In this document: positions 1 to 8,760 of the stretch, one piece after another | Layout of the letters: every line of letters begins with the position of its first letter | Numbering within the stretch: position 1 is the stretch's first letter | Source: Syntrophomonas sp. | Lineage (GTDB): Bacteria; Bacillota; Syntrophomonadia; Syntrophomonadales; Syntrophomonadaceae | NCBI GenBank assembly: GCA_016841875.1 | Contig: JAENYG010000007.1 | Location: 131,452-195,451 of the forward strand | Length of the DNA stretch: 64,000 nt | Direction of reading: 5' to 3' | Made by a program: the position numbers and the translations under genes | The notes under the pieces: model-generated | What the model was told of the DNA's origin: nothing | Seen by the model: the letters and a program-made list of their open reading frames with translations, nothing else | Databases searched by the model: none

Positions 1-4
1 ATTA

Positions 5-328
5 GTGATTTTTTGTTTATTGGTGGGACTAGTATTAGGTTTTCAATTACCAGTACTTCTGCCCCTGGTATATACCAAGTACATGTCTATAGCAGTCCTG
101 GCAGCTCTGGACTCTGTTTTCGGCGGTATTCGAGCTTATATGGAAGAAAGCTTTGATAATATTATTTTCCTAAGTGGTTTTTTTGTAAATATGCTTTTAG
201 CTGCAGGTCTGGCCTATATGGGCGACCGACTGGGAGTAGAACTTTACCTGGCCGCGGTAATAGTGTTCGGTGTACGCTTGTTCAATAATTTAGGTATAAT
301 TCGTCGATATCTATTAAAAAAACACTAA
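5..328 (+). CDS. sbp: Small basic membrane protein Sbp (DUF1290), possibly 5'-partial
   Basis: A 107-residue hydrophobic protein with about three to four membrane segments. It carries the family core SIAVLAALDSVFGGIRA near residues 28-44 and the ending FGVRLFNNLGIIRR. This is the Sbp/DUF1290 family, found beside division genes in Firmicutes; its molecular role is not established. The family is usually near 120 residues and the frame is open to the left edge, so the GTG at position 5 may be internal and the true start outside the window. It lies directly upstream of ftsA-ftsZ, as in other Firmicutes. Confidence 0.85.
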   Translation: MIFCLLVGLVLGFQLPVLLPLVYTKYMSIAVLAALDSVFGGIRAYMEESFDNIIFLSGFFVNMLLAAGLAYMGDRLGVELYLAAVIVFGVRLFNNLGIIRRYLLKKH

Positions 329-408
329 ATAAAATTCTGCCTAATTAAAGGAATAGCAAAGCATTTGTGGTATTTTAAAGTATAAGTATTCATAAGGGGT
401 GCGTTGTT

Positions 409-1635
409 ATCAAGAAGAGAAATATAGTTGTTAGCCTGGACATCGGCAGTAGTCTGATTAAAGCCGCCATGGGAGAGGTTAACTACGGTGAGGATATTCA
501 TATATTAGGGATAACAACGGTAGATAGTCAGGGTTTAAGAAAAGGCAATATCATTGATATAGAAACTGCAGCCAGATCCATAGATGAATGTCTGCATAAA
601 CTGGAGAGAATGGCTGGAGTAGAAATAAGCAATGCTCTGGTAGGCTATTCAGGCAGCAGCATTAATACTCTTAATAACCGTGCGGTGGTAGCAGTAGGTA
701 ATTCCAATTATGAAATAACCTCAGAGGATAAGGCCCGTGTACTGCAATCCGCTCGAAATGTAGCCCTTCCCCTGGACAGGTGTGTAGTGCAGACTATTGA
801 GAGACAATATATTATTGATGGATATGACGGGGTAAAGGATCCCATTGGTATGGTAGGCAGCCGCTTGGAAGCTGAAGTAACCATTGTTATTGCGGCCACC
901 GCTGCGGTACAGAATCTGCAGAGAAGTACCGGGAAAATCGACCTGCAAATCAACAAACTGGTATATAATTCCATTCTTGCCGCTGAATCTGTATTGCTTC
1001 CGGCTGAGAGAGAAATGGGGGTAGCCCTGATTGATATTGGAGGGGGAACTACAGATATAAGTTATTTCGAGGGTGGAAACCTGTTATGTGCCTCAGTGCT
1101 GCCGGTGGGCGGTGATTATATTACCAGAGATCTGGCTATCGTATTAAAAACTTCATTAGAAGATGCAGCGAAAATCAAGGAGACTGATGGGGTGGCCGGG
1201 CCATCCCAGGCCTCTGATGATGTTATGGTTAATGTACATAACCTGCATGGAAAAGAGATCAGGCAGGTATCCCAGCAGGTAATAGCCGACATCATTTATG
1301 CCCGGGTACTGGAAATGATGGAAATGATATATACGGAATTAAAACAGTTTAATTGTTTGGATAAGCTGCCGGGTGGAATTGTGCTTACGGGTGGCGGAGC
1401 TCATCTGGCAGGGATCGAAGAAATAATGGAAGACTATATGGATATTACGGTAAGATCCGGTATACCCGAAAACTTAAGAGGTGTTCAATCAGATATTAGC
1501 CGCCCTGAATATGCGACGGTTATCGGGGGACTAATTTATTCTGGTAAAAATATCGATATAAGTTATGAGAACAAGCATGGTGTTTCAGGCCTATTAAATA
1601 AGGTCAACTACTGGTTAAGAGAATTTTTTGGGTAA
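409..1635 (+). CDS. ftsA: Cell division protein FtsA (start codon non-canonical)
   Basis: Actin-like ATPase that tethers FtsZ to the membrane at the division site. Visible motifs are the phosphate-1 loop VSLDIGSSLIKAA at the N-terminus, ALIDIGGGTTDISYFEGG (phosphate 2) and IVLTGGGAHLAGI (adenosine motif), then a C-terminal amphipathic end NYWLREFFG suited to membrane binding. The first ATG in frame (469) lies inside the phosphate-1 region and would remove the family's beta-strand 1. The frame stays open upstream to a TAA at 376 with no ATG, GTG or TTG. An AAGGGGTG Shine-Dalgarno at 394-401 points to ATC at 409 (N-terminus KKRNIVVSLDIGSS). The product is then about 408 residues, normal for the family. 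ftsZ follows 19 bp downstream. Confidence 0.9.
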   Translation: MKKRNIVVSLDIGSSLIKAAMGEVNYGEDIHILGITTVDSQGLRKGNIIDIETAARSIDECLHKLERMAGVEISNALVGYSGSSINTLNNRAVVAVGNSNYEITSEDKARVLQSARNVALPLDRCVVQTIERQYIIDGYDGVKDPIGMVGSRLEAEVTIVIAATAAVQNLQRSTGKIDLQINKLVYNSILAAESVLLPAEREMGVALIDIGGGTTDISYFEGGNLLCASVLPVGGDYITRDLAIVLKTSLEDAAKIKETDGVAGPSQASDDVMVNVHNLHGKEIRQVSQQVIADIIYARVLEMMEMIYTELKQFNCLDKLPGGIVLTGGGAHLAGIEEIMEDYMDITVRSGIPENLRGVQSDISRPEYATVIGGLIYSGKNIDISYENKHGVSGLLNKVNYWLREFFG

Positions 1636-1654
1636 ATTTAGAGGAGGTTATTAA

Positions 1655-2722
1655 ATGCCATTAGATTTTGATGTAGATATGCAGCAGTTTGCGAACATCA
1701 AGGTTATCGGTATTGGGGGAGGCGGCAACAACGCCATTAACCGCATGATTGAAGCGGGGCTGAAAGGGGTTGAATTTATTGCCGTTAATACTGACGCACA
1801 GGCATTGTATCTTTCCCGTGCTGAAAAGAAAATACAGGTAGGTGGAAAGCTAACCAAAGGTTTAGGAGCAGGGGCAGATCCGGAAATTGGCATGAAAGCT
1901 GCCGAGGAAAATTCCGATGAAATAAAAGCAGCTCTGCAAGGTGCTGATATGGTTTTTGTTACTGCCGGTATGGGTGGTGGTACTGGAACCGGAGGAGCAC
2001 CAATTGTGGCCAGGATAGCCAGGCAAATAGGTGCATTAACAGTTGGAGTAGTAACTAAACCATTTACTTTTGAAGGCAGAAAAAGAAACAACCAGGCTGA
2101 GAATGGAATCAGTACTCTAAGAGCAGAAGTTGACAGCCTGATTACCATACCCAATGATCGTCTTTTGCAGGTAGTAGATAAAAATACTGCCTTTAATGAT
2201 GCATTTAAGATAGCGGACGATATTCTCCGGCAGGGAGTACAGGGTATATCTGATTTGATTGCAGTACCCGGGGTTATCAATTGTGATTTTGCCGATGTTC
2301 AGACAGTGATGCAGAATACTGGTTCTGCATTAATGGGAATAGGGCAGGCCAAGGGTGAAAACCGGGCCGCAGAAGCTGCTAGATTGTCGATTTCAAGTCC
2401 CCTGCTGGAAACGTCTATCGAAGGTGCCAAAGGTGTATTATTTAATATCAGCGGTGGAAGTGATCTAACTTTGTTTGAAATCAATGAAGCTGCGGAAATA
2501 ATTCACCAGGCTGCTGATATGGAAGCCAATATAATATTTGGTGCGAATATTGATGAAGCCTTGAACGATGAGGTGCGGGTTACAGTAATAGCAACCGGGT
2601 TTAATACGGTAAAGCCATCTATAATGGGTGAAACCTCTAAGAATAGGGGCATGGAGCCACCTCCAACTTTTCTAGATAAAGGTGACCTTGAAATACCTCC
2701 TTTCTTAAGACGAAATAGGTAG
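1655..2722 (+). CDS. ftsZ: Cell division GTPase FtsZ
   Basis: Tubulin-like GTPase that polymerises into the Z-ring. The 355-residue protein has the N-terminal nucleotide loop [14 protein letters not shown], the tubulin signature [12 protein letters not shown] and the T7-loop region [11 protein letters not shown]. It ends in a short variable linker and a conserved tail [11 protein letters not shown], which in the family binds FtsA and SepF. A good ribosome site (GAGGAGG, 1641-1647) precedes the ATG. It sits just behind ftsA, and a terminator-like hairpin follows at 2792. The call is unambiguous. Confidence 0.98.
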   Translation: MPLDFDVDMQQFANIKVIGIGGGGNNAINRMIEAGLKGVEFIAVNTDAQALYLSRAEKKIQVGGKLTKGLGAGADPEIGMKAAEENSDEIKAALQGADMVFVTAGMGGGTGTGGAPIVARIARQIGALTVGVVTKPFTFEGRKRNNQAENGISTLRAEVDSLITIPNDRLLQVVDKNTAFNDAFKIADDILRQGVQGISDLIAVPGVINCDFADVQTVMQNTGSALMGIGQAKGENRAAEAARLSISSPLLETSIEGAKGVLFNISGGSDLTLFEINEAAEIIHQAADMEANIIFGANIDEALNDEVRVTVIATGFNTVKPSIMGETSKNRGMEPPPTFLDKGDLEIPPFLRRNR

Positions 2723-2791
2723 AAATAGGTCTGGTGATGTAATTATTACCAATAATTTTAGCGACTAATTGATCAAGCTTTTGAGGGCCGA

Positions 2792-2820
2792 ACCGGGATC
2801 TTTGAGATTCCCGGTTTTTC
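2792..2820 (+). terminator. Probable intrinsic terminator after ftsZ
   Basis: ACCGGGATC and GATTCCCGGT form a GC-rich hairpin with one bulged base and a short loop, followed by TTTTTCCTGTTTT. It lies 70 bp after the ftsZ stop. The rest of the 290-bp gap before spoIIGA (2821-3013) holds no convincing ORF; it should carry the spoIIGA promoter, but no clear Spo0A box was recognised. Confidence 0.75.
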
Positions 2821-3013
2821 CTGTTTTATGGAGTATTATGAGGGATGTTTAATCGCATAAATATACAAAAAACCATATAGCCCTCTGGTATAATTTGGAA
2901 TACATGCAGGCACTAAGACCGGAATAGTTATTTAGTAGTGTGAGTTTGGCATTGAATGCGGCATAAATGCAGCAGTAGGGTATAAAATAATTGATGGATA
3001 AGATGGTGATTTA

Positions 3014-3895
3014 ATGGATAGGCCTGAGGTTTATGCCGATATAACGCTGCTGATAAATTTTGTTATGGACTTTATTATTCTATGGGCGACAGCCAGACTT
3101 GCCAGAATCACTCCTGTGATAAGCAGGATAGGAATCGCAGCCTTTCTGGGGGGACTATATGCTGTAGGATACCTGTTTCCACAACTCCATTTCTTTTATA
3201 GCTTTCCTGCTAAAGTCATTTTTTCGTGTCTGATGGTTATGGTGGCTCTGCCTATCGAAAATTGGGACATATTTAAAAGAGCCTTCATTTTATTTTATGC
3301 TATCAACTTTACTGTAGCCGGTGCCACAATAGCATTTTCATACATGATAAAAGCCGATGCTATCAATTTCAATTCTAACTATGTTTGGTTGGCAGGGGGA
3401 GTTGTATGTGCGTTATTGATAGGAATTTTCGGAGGAAAATTTATCGGTAACCGGATTATACCCAACCTGCTCAGATTCAGGGTCGAAATGAAATTCGACC
3501 AGAAGACCTGTGCTGGGAAAGGCTTTCTTGATACTGGAAACAGCCTCCGGGATCCGTTGACTAACAAACCGGTAATAGTGGCTGAGTATGATTTCCTGAA
3601 GGAGTGCCTGCCGGGAGACGTTCAAGAAGCCATGGAAAATAACCAGGATGAAGGAATGATGCTTGATGAATTGATACTCTCCAGCTGGTCCAGGCGTTTG
3701 CGGCTGATCCCTTTTACATCAATTGGCAAGAGCAATGGAATGCTGGTAGGTATACGGGCCGATGAAGTTAAGGTGGACCTGGGTAAAAATCATCCCCTGT
3801 ATAAAAATATGGTTATTGGTATTTATAAAGGGAAATTGACCTCCCAAAATAAGTATCAGATGTTGGTGCCGGCGGAAATAGTTGAGGGTGGATAG
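3014..3895 (+). CDS. spoIIGA: Sporulation sigma-E factor-processing peptidase SpoIIGA
   Basis: Membrane-embedded aspartic protease that removes the pro-peptide of pro-sigma-E in the mother cell. The N-terminal half (about residues 1-145) is hydrophobic with roughly five membrane segments. The soluble C-terminal half has the aspartic protease signature FLDTGNSLRDPLTNKPV, whose Asp is catalytic in the family. At 293 residues it matches the family length. Its substrate gene sigE begins 12 bp downstream, the standard arrangement. The ribosome site (GGTGA) is weak. Confidence 0.95.
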   Translation: MDRPEVYADITLLINFVMDFIILWATARLARITPVISRIGIAAFLGGLYAVGYLFPQLHFFYSFPAKVIFSCLMVMVALPIENWDIFKRAFILFYAINFTVAGATIAFSYMIKADAINFNSNYVWLAGGVVCALLIGIFGGKFIGNRIIPNLLRFRVEMKFDQKTCAGKGFLDTGNSLRDPLTNKPVIVAEYDFLKECLPGDVQEAMENNQDEGMMLDELILSSWSRRLRLIPFTSIGKSNGMLVGIRADEVKVDLGKNHPLYKNMVIGIYKGKLTSQNKYQMLVPAEIVEGG

Positions 3896-3907
3896 GAGGA
3901 GAAGGTT

Positions 3908-4630
3908 ATGAGATGGGCAGCAGATTTTAGTAAGTTCAGACTCCGGATAATAAAAATTATTCTTTCACTCAAGTTAAGCAGGGCTATACATTATATTGGC
4001 TCTACTGAGGTACTGCCACCTCCCCTGGGAGAACGGCAGGAAATGGATTTGATTTTCAGGTTGGGACAGGGTGAAATGACGGTTAAGTCAACGCTGATAG
4101 AGCATAACCTGAGATTGGTAGTTTATATAGCTAAAAAATTCGAAAATACCGGTATAAATATTGAAGATCTGGTTTCAATAGGAACTATTGGCTTGATCAA
4201 GGCAGTTAATACCTTTGAGCCCAGTAAAAACATAAAACTTGCCACCTATGCATCTCGCTGTATAGAAAATGAGATATTAATGTATTTACGCAGAAATTTG
4301 AAAAACCGAGGTGACATATCACTGGATGAACCCCTGAATGTGGATTGGGATGGGAATGAGCTTTTACTCTCAGACGTTTTAGGGACTGAAAGTGACATGA
4401 TTTACAAAAAAATTGAAGGAGAAGTTGAAAAAAGCCTTTTATGGCAGGCTATGCACAAGCTGAGCAACCGGGAAAAGACCATCATTCAATTACGCTTTGG
4501 CTTAATGGGCAGTAGCGAGAAGACACAGAAAGAAGTCGCTGATATTTTAGGTATTTCTCAATCCTATATATCGCGGCTGGAAAAGCGTATTTTAAAACGG
4601 CTGCAGCGGGAAATTCGAAAAATAGAATAA
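3908..4630 (+). CDS. sigE: RNA polymerase sigma-E factor (pro-form), mother-cell sporulation
   Basis: Early mother-cell sporulation sigma factor of 240 residues. The first ~30 residues form a basic amphipathic pro-sequence ending near [12 protein letters not shown], the region cut by SpoIIGA in this family. Region 2 includes [16 protein letters not shown] and [18 protein letters not shown]. Region 4 ends in the helix-turn-helix [21 protein letters not shown]. It is preceded by a clear GGAGGAG ribosome site and forms an operon with spoIIGA. An inverted repeat with a T-run follows at 4641. Confidence 0.97.
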   Translation: MRWAADFSKFRLRIIKIILSLKLSRAIHYIGSTEVLPPPLGERQEMDLIFRLGQGEMTVKSTLIEHNLRLVVYIAKKFENTGINIEDLVSIGTIGLIKAVNTFEPSKNIKLATYASRCIENEILMYLRRNLKNRGDISLDEPLNVDWDGNELLLSDVLGTESDMIYKKIEGEVEKSLLWQAMHKLSNREKTIIQLRFGLMGSSEKTQKEVADILGISQSYISRLEKRILKRLQREIRKIE

Positions 4631-4640
4631 GAATAATAAT

Positions 4641-4711
4641 GGTGCCAGGCACTAACTTACTAACTTATTCATTAATCTATCAGGATAATAAGTTAGTGCC
4701 GGCACCTTTTT
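4641..4711. repeat. Small inverted-repeat element, doubling as sigE terminator
   Basis: The left arm at 4641-4659 (GGTGCCAGGCACTAACTTA) and right arm at 4689-4706 are near-perfect inverted repeats differing by one base, and TTTTT follows at 4707-4711. The core GCACTAA-TTACTAACTTA recurs in the element at 8565-8688, so this is a dispersed repeat family rather than an ordinary terminator. It ends 11 bp after the sigE stop region begins and could terminate transcription on the + strand. Confidence 0.8.
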
Positions 4712-4858
4712 GACATAGAATAACCTTTGATTACCGGTTTGCCGAATAATTTCTAATATAAGCGTTAATAATTTAATAAAACCTTTTTGTTAATCCAAAG
4801 CCAAGCTTAAAAAGTAGAAGTACCCTTCAAGAATTAAACTTAGCAGGGGATGTGTTAG

Positions 4859-5632
4859 GTGTTGACAAACAAGGTAGAGATTTGTGGAGTTAATACTTCC
4901 AAACTTCCAGTACTAAAAAATGACAAAATGAGAATATTATTTGCACAGATGCAGGAAGGTGATAATGAAGCCAGGGAAACACTAATACAGGGCAATTTAA
5001 GATTGGTACTAAGCGTAATTCAGAGATTTAGCAATAGAGGCGAATATGTTGATGATTTATTTCAGGTAGGATGTATAGGATTGATAAAAGCTATAGATAA
5101 CTTTGACTTGGGGCAGAACGTAAGGTTTTCAACCTATGCGGTACCAATGATAATAGGAGAAATCAGGAGGTATTTAAGGGATAATAATGCCGTGCGAGTG
5201 TCCAGGTCGTTGCGTGATATAGCTTATAAGGCCCTACAGGTAAGGGAAAGGTTGGTTAATGCCAATGAAGCTGAACCTTCTATCAATCTAATAGCCAGGG
5301 AATTAGATATACCCAGGGAAGAAGTGGTATTTGCACTGGATGCCATACAGGAACCGGTATCCTTATTTGAACCCATATATAACGATGGAGGAGATCCAAT
5401 CCTGGTAATGGATCAAATCAGTGATGACAAAAACACTGATGAGTTGTGGTTGGAGGAAATCGCTATTAAAGAAGCCATGAAAAAGCTGAATGATAGAGAA
5501 AAACATATTGTTAATCTAAGGTTTTTTGCCGGAAAAACCCAGATGGAAGTTGCTGATGAGATTGGTATATCTCAGGCTCAGGTGTCACGGCTGGAAAAGG
5601 CCGCCTTAAAGCAGTTGAAGAAACATATCTGA
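4859..5632 (+). CDS. sigG: RNA polymerase sigma-G factor, late forespore
   Basis: Late forespore sigma factor of 257 residues. The N-terminus NKVEICGVNTSKLPVLKN is characteristic of SigG. Region 2 contains NLRLVLSVIQRFSNRGEYVDD and RFSTYAVPMIIGEIRRYLRD, and the region 4 helix-turn-helix is MEVADEIGISQAQVSRLEK. The start is GTG at 4859 with AGGGGA eight bases upstream; TTG at 4862 is an alternative. In Bacillus this gene is read from its own sigma-F/sigma-G promoter. The 228-bp gap upstream would hold it, but no site was recognised with confidence. Confidence 0.96.
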   Translation: MLTNKVEICGVNTSKLPVLKNDKMRILFAQMQEGDNEARETLIQGNLRLVLSVIQRFSNRGEYVDDLFQVGCIGLIKAIDNFDLGQNVRFSTYAVPMIIGEIRRYLRDNNAVRVSRSLRDIAYKALQVRERLVNANEAEPSINLIARELDIPREEVVFALDAIQEPVSLFEPIYNDGGDPILVMDQISDDKNTDELWLEEIAIKEAMKKLNDREKHIVNLRFFAGKTQMEVADEIGISQAQVSRLEKAALKQLKKHI

Positions 5633-5650
5633 AAAAGGAGGAGCCGAGGG

Positions 5651-5788
5651 ATGGGACGAAATCTGCTGCTAGTGGTACTGGTAGCGATAATATTCACACT
5701 GCTGATTCCAATTACTACTCAGTACTATGCTAATGAACAGGCCTTTACACCAGATAACCTGGTTAAACTAGAGTTAGATTGCAAATAA
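5651..5788 (+). CDS. Small single-pass membrane protein (45 aa)
   Basis: A 45-residue ORF starting at ATG 5651 with an AAGGAGG ribosome site ending nine bases upstream. The N-terminus is GRNLLLVVLVAIIFTLLIPI, one membrane segment or uncleaved signal, followed by a short polar tail ending LVKLELDCK. It starts 18 bp after the sigG stop and precedes a hairpin at 5791, so it is probably co-transcribed with sigG and made in the forespore. Function unknown; the family was not recognised. Confidence 0.6.
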   Translation: MGRNLLLVVLVAIIFTLLIPITTQYYANEQAFTPDNLVKLELDCK

Positions 5789-5790
5789 GA

Positions 5791-5832
5791 ATGGGGTCTA
5801 CTATGACTATCAATTACCATGGTAGACCCCAT
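5791..5832 (+). terminator. Strong hairpin after the sigG operon
   Basis: ATGGGGTCTAC (5791-5801) pairs perfectly with GTAGACCCCAT (5822-5832), and further inner pairs are possible. No T-run follows, so it may be a terminator of unusual form, an mRNA-stabilising hairpin, or a bidirectional barrier. Confidence 0.6.
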
Positions 5833-5907
5833 AACTTAGTTCGTAAAACAGCAGGATAAATATCCCGAGTATTGAAGTAATAAATTATAGCTCAAGGGGG
5901 GATATTT

Positions 5908-6300
5908 GTGCCGTTAGTGAAGGTTGAGATTATTAAAGGAAAAAGTTTTGAGTATAAGAAGAGCATATTAGACGGAATTCATTCAGCGTTGGTAGAAGCA
6001 TTTAAAATACCCGATCATGACAGAAATCAAAGGCTTTATGAAATTGACCGAGAGAATTTTGAATTTCCCAATACCAAGACTGAACAGTTTACTATTATTG
6101 AACTAATTGTCTTTAAAGGAAGAAGTAACGAGGCCAAGAAATACCTATATTCTGCAATCGTGAAAAACCTTGATGAATCTCCAGGTATCAGAGGAGAAGA
6201 TATATTGATAGTCATTCATGAACCGCCTATGGAAAATTGGGGAATTCGAGGAGGAAAACCAGCTAACGAAGTAGATTTGGGGTTTGAAATTGAAGTGTAA
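5908..6300 (+). CDS. Tautomerase-family protein
   Basis: A 130-residue protein that begins PLVKVEIIKGKSFEYKKSILDGIHSALVEAF after the initiator, matching the tautomerase_2 / 4-oxalocrotonate tautomerase-like superfamily. Pro at position 2 would be the catalytic base. The C-terminal half includes IVIHEPPMENWGIRGG, also typical. The start is GTG at 5908 after a GGGGGG-rich ribosome site. The substrate cannot be told from sequence, and no partner gene is evident. Confidence 0.75.
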   Translation: MPLVKVEIIKGKSFEYKKSILDGIHSALVEAFKIPDHDRNQRLYEIDRENFEFPNTKTEQFTIIELIVFKGRSNEAKKYLYSAIVKNLDESPGIRGEDILIVIHEPPMENWGIRGGKPANEVDLGFEIEV

Positions 6301-6646
6301 TGCGATAGTGCACAGATTGGAAAGAACGAAATCGCTAACGCAGTGGCTTCCTAAGCAGAAAAAATAGGGATGTACATATTCCAAGACCATTTTATTTTGC
6401 CGTTAGAATGTTTGCCAATTAAGGGTTGTAAAGACGGTAAAGACGATTCTTCACCTGTTACATTTTGTATCAGCTGAATTTCGCTGACAGCCATTGGATC
6501 GGTAGAATATACAGTAGTGCTGAAAGCTAATGCAGCATCATCCGCCAACGTTTTTTAGGGCGGGGCCATATCTCCATTAAGTTTCATTTAATTTTGTGGT
6601 AAAATTCTTTTAAGATTATAATACAAATCTTAAAGGAGAATAATGA
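6301..6646. other. Intergenic region without a convincing gene
   Basis: This 346-bp stretch contains only short open frames lacking good ribosome sites. A minus-strand frame at 6351-6548 begins at TTG without a Shine-Dalgarno. The final 50 bp carry the ribosome site of the methyltransferase gene (AAAGGAG at 6632-6638). Confidence 0.5.
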
Positions 6647-8050
6647 GTGCTGAAAAAAGATAAAGTTAGATTGGTGTGGGATAGCAAAGGATCAAATCTA
6701 TCTCCTGCCGCAGAGGAAATAACCCACCAAACCATCGAATTTATCAATCCATGCCAGGCATCCAACTATGATTCGATTTTTGATTTGTGGATACAAAAAC
6801 CGGACCACGCACGAGCTAAAGATCCCAATGGAAGAATTTTTCTGGGGAACAACCTTTTGCTTATGGAGTTCCTGATTAATAATGGATGCCGGGAGACTTT
6901 AGACCTGATTTATATAGACCCACTTTATCTCAGTTCCAGTGCTTATAATTCCACTATAAAAATCAAAGATACGGCCAGTGATACCAGCGATTCCTTAAGC
7001 AGACCAGTTTTTTCGGATAATGGAGCTGAGGGGATTGATAAATATCTTGATGATATTTATCCTCGTTTAAAGATGATGAAAGAATTGCTTTCCGAACAGG
7101 GCAGCTTATTTGTTCACCTGGACTGGCATATCAGCCATTATGTAAAAATACTCCTCGATGAAATATTTTCTCCAGATAGCCTTATAAATGAGATCGTATG
7201 GTGTTACGGTGGAGGAAGCGGCAGTAAAAGACACTTCCATCGTAAACATGATGTGATTTTATGGTATGCGCGGAGCAAAGAATATATTTTCCACCCTCAG
7301 TATCGGCCTTATACTGCTGGAACGCTGGAAAGAGGATTAACCAGGGTAAAGGGAGATAAATACCATCTTCATCAAGAAGGAGCTTTGATGCAGGATTGGT
7401 GGATGGATATAAACAAGATATTAAGTCCTACCGCTGGTGAAAATTTAAAATTTCCTACGCAGAAACCGGAGGCTTTAATAAAAAGAATTATCTCAACAGC
7501 ATCAAACCAGGGGTCTCTGGTGGCAGATTTTTATGCCGGTTCAGGTACCCTGGCATCAGTAAGTCAGGAAATGGGACGCCGCTGGATAACCTGTGACGAC
7601 AGCCCGATAGCTATCCAGACATCTCTGGAAAGATTGATCAAGCAAGGAAGGGGAGCATTTACCGTAGAGCAGGTTGGTATTGATCTCCAACCTTCTGATA
7701 AACGCAGCTATCTTAAACTTAAACCACCATCTATCCAGCTATTTAATGAAAGTTCAGTTCTTCTGCTGCTGGGTATTGAAGATTATATACCCCATGAACA
7801 AAACCTATCTTTATTAAAAAAGACTTGGGGAATCAAGAATCTGATAGATTTTTGGGAAGTCGATCTGAATTATGATGGAAACATTTTTCATTCACATGTG
7901 CAAGTTTTAAGGGATAGGAAGTTATATGATGATTCCATATCTCTCAGTTTAAAACTTCGGGTTGATGTCAGAAAAACATACAAGATAGCAGTAAAGGTGT
8001 ACGATATTTTTGGCGTCAATACCCTGGAGGTCCAGGAGTTTAATATGTAG
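6647..8050 (+). CDS. Site-specific DNA methyltransferase (beta-class), altered catalytic motif
   Basis: Adenine- or N4-cytosine-specific DNA methyltransferase of 467 residues. Motif IV comes first (LIYIDPLYLSS, near residue 105) and the SAM-binding motif I later (VADFYAGSGTLASVSQEMGRR, near residue 300), the beta-class order. KFPTQKPEALIKRII just before motif I is also typical. Motif IV normally reads DPPY; here it is DPLY, so activity is uncertain. No restriction endonuclease lies adjacent, so it is an orphan methyltransferase at this locus. The start is GTG with AAAGGAG upstream. A long inverted repeat begins right after the stop. Confidence 0.85.
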   Translation: MLKKDKVRLVWDSKGSNLSPAAEEITHQTIEFINPCQASNYDSIFDLWIQKPDHARAKDPNGRIFLGNNLLLMEFLINNGCRETLDLIYIDPLYLSSSAYNSTIKIKDTASDTSDSLSRPVFSDNGAEGIDKYLDDIYPRLKMMKELLSEQGSLFVHLDWHISHYVKILLDEIFSPDSLINEIVWCYGGGSGSKRHFHRKHDVILWYARSKEYIFHPQYRPYTAGTLERGLTRVKGDKYHLHQEGALMQDWWMDINKILSPTAGENLKFPTQKPEALIKRIISTASNQGSLVADFYAGSGTLASVSQEMGRRWITCDDSPIAIQTSLERLIKQGRGAFTVEQVGIDLQPSDKRSYLKLKPPSIQLFNESSVLLLLGIEDYIPHEQNLSLLKKTWGIKNLIDFWEVDLNYDGNIFHSHVQVLRDRKLYDDSISLSLKLRVDVRKTYKIAVKVYDIFGVNTLEVQEFNM

Positions 8051-8051
8051 T

Positions 8052-8116
8052 GGGACACGGGGACAGGTTCCTTGTCCCAGCAATTAGCGGGGACAAGGAA
8101 CCTGTCCCCGCGTCCC
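8052..8116. repeat. Long inverted repeat (REP-like, GGGGACAGG type)
   Basis: Arms at 8052-8078 and 8089-8116 are complementary over about 27 bases with one mismatch, around a 10-base loop. The core GGGGACAGGTTCCTTGTCCC belongs to a palindrome class dispersed in many bacterial genomes and often linked to REP-associated tyrosine transposases; none is present here. It starts two bases after the methyltransferase stop and could terminate its mRNA. An open frame through it (8050-8331) is only the repeat being translated. Confidence 0.8.
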
Positions 8117-8307
8117 TGTATTTATTTACTCAGCCGATTCTGTTCCATAAGACGGTAAATGTCTGTTTCTGGATTATCTCCCCAGGCCAGCCAGACATCC
8201 TCATACACATTTTCATCCAGAATGTCCTCAGCCCGGAGTGGTATTTGTACTCTATGATTTATATAATTTATAGGGTTAATACTCAAAATACGCATCCTTC
8301 CCTCCGG

Positions 8308-8496
8308 TTAGCAGCCATTTCTATGGGATGAATTTTTCGCCATCCTATCTGCCAATACCCATATAGCAGTGATAGCCGTAGCATGAAATGCCCACCATCC
8401 AGGCTCTAGAAAACTTAAAGTTCCAGGATCCAACTTATCCTGGTGCATCATTTTCTTTACAGCAGAGTTTTTATAATCCATCAGTCCAGCTATCAA
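8308..8496 (-). CDS. Hypothetical small protein
   Basis: A minus-strand ORF of up to 62 residues with an AAAGGAG ribosome site ahead of a TTG start at 8496; an ATG lies five codons in. The product is polar at the start (KKMMHQDKLDPGTLSF) and has one weakly hydrophobic segment WWAFHATAITAIWVLA. No family was recognised. It lies between two repeat elements and could be spurious, but the Shine-Dalgarno favours a real gene. Confidence 0.4.
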   Translation of the reverse strand: MIAGLMDYKNSAVKKMMHQDKLDPGTLSFLEPGWWAFHATAITAIWVLADRMAKNSSHRNGC

Positions 8497-8564
8497 AAAA
8501 CCACTCCTTTCTAAAATAATTCACATTTATTTTGCCCTCGGGATGCCTTGCTTATGTAATAGAA

Positions 8565-8688
8565 TCAGGCACTAAATTACTAACTTACTATTCAAAATTA
8601 TTAAAAAAGCCGCTGATTCTAACTTTGTAAATAGGTGTAAATTTCTGGATAGTGATTTTTTTGAATAAGTTAATAATTTAGTGCCTGA
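8565..8688. repeat. Inverted-repeat element, second copy of the 4641 family
   Basis: The 23-base arms at 8565-8587 and 8666-8688 match as inverted repeats at 22 of 23 positions around a roughly 78-base centre. The outer sequence TCAGGCACTAAATTACTAACTTA resembles the arm of the element at 4641. This size and structure suit a miniature non-autonomous element; no transposase is present. Confidence 0.75.
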
Positions 8689-8760
8689 CCCACTATCAAG
8701 CTTGTTTTTTGATATAATTTCACATATCATCTAAAAAAAGTAAATTATGAGGTGTGTCCT

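Noticed and set aside
6351..6548. Minus-strand 65-codon ORF
   Set aside because: TTG start, no Shine-Dalgarno and no recognisable family.
8050..8331. 93-codon + strand ORF after the methyltransferase gene
   Set aside because: Its first third is the translated inverted repeat at 8052-8116, it has no ribosome site, and the remainder lies antisense to a more plausible small ORF.
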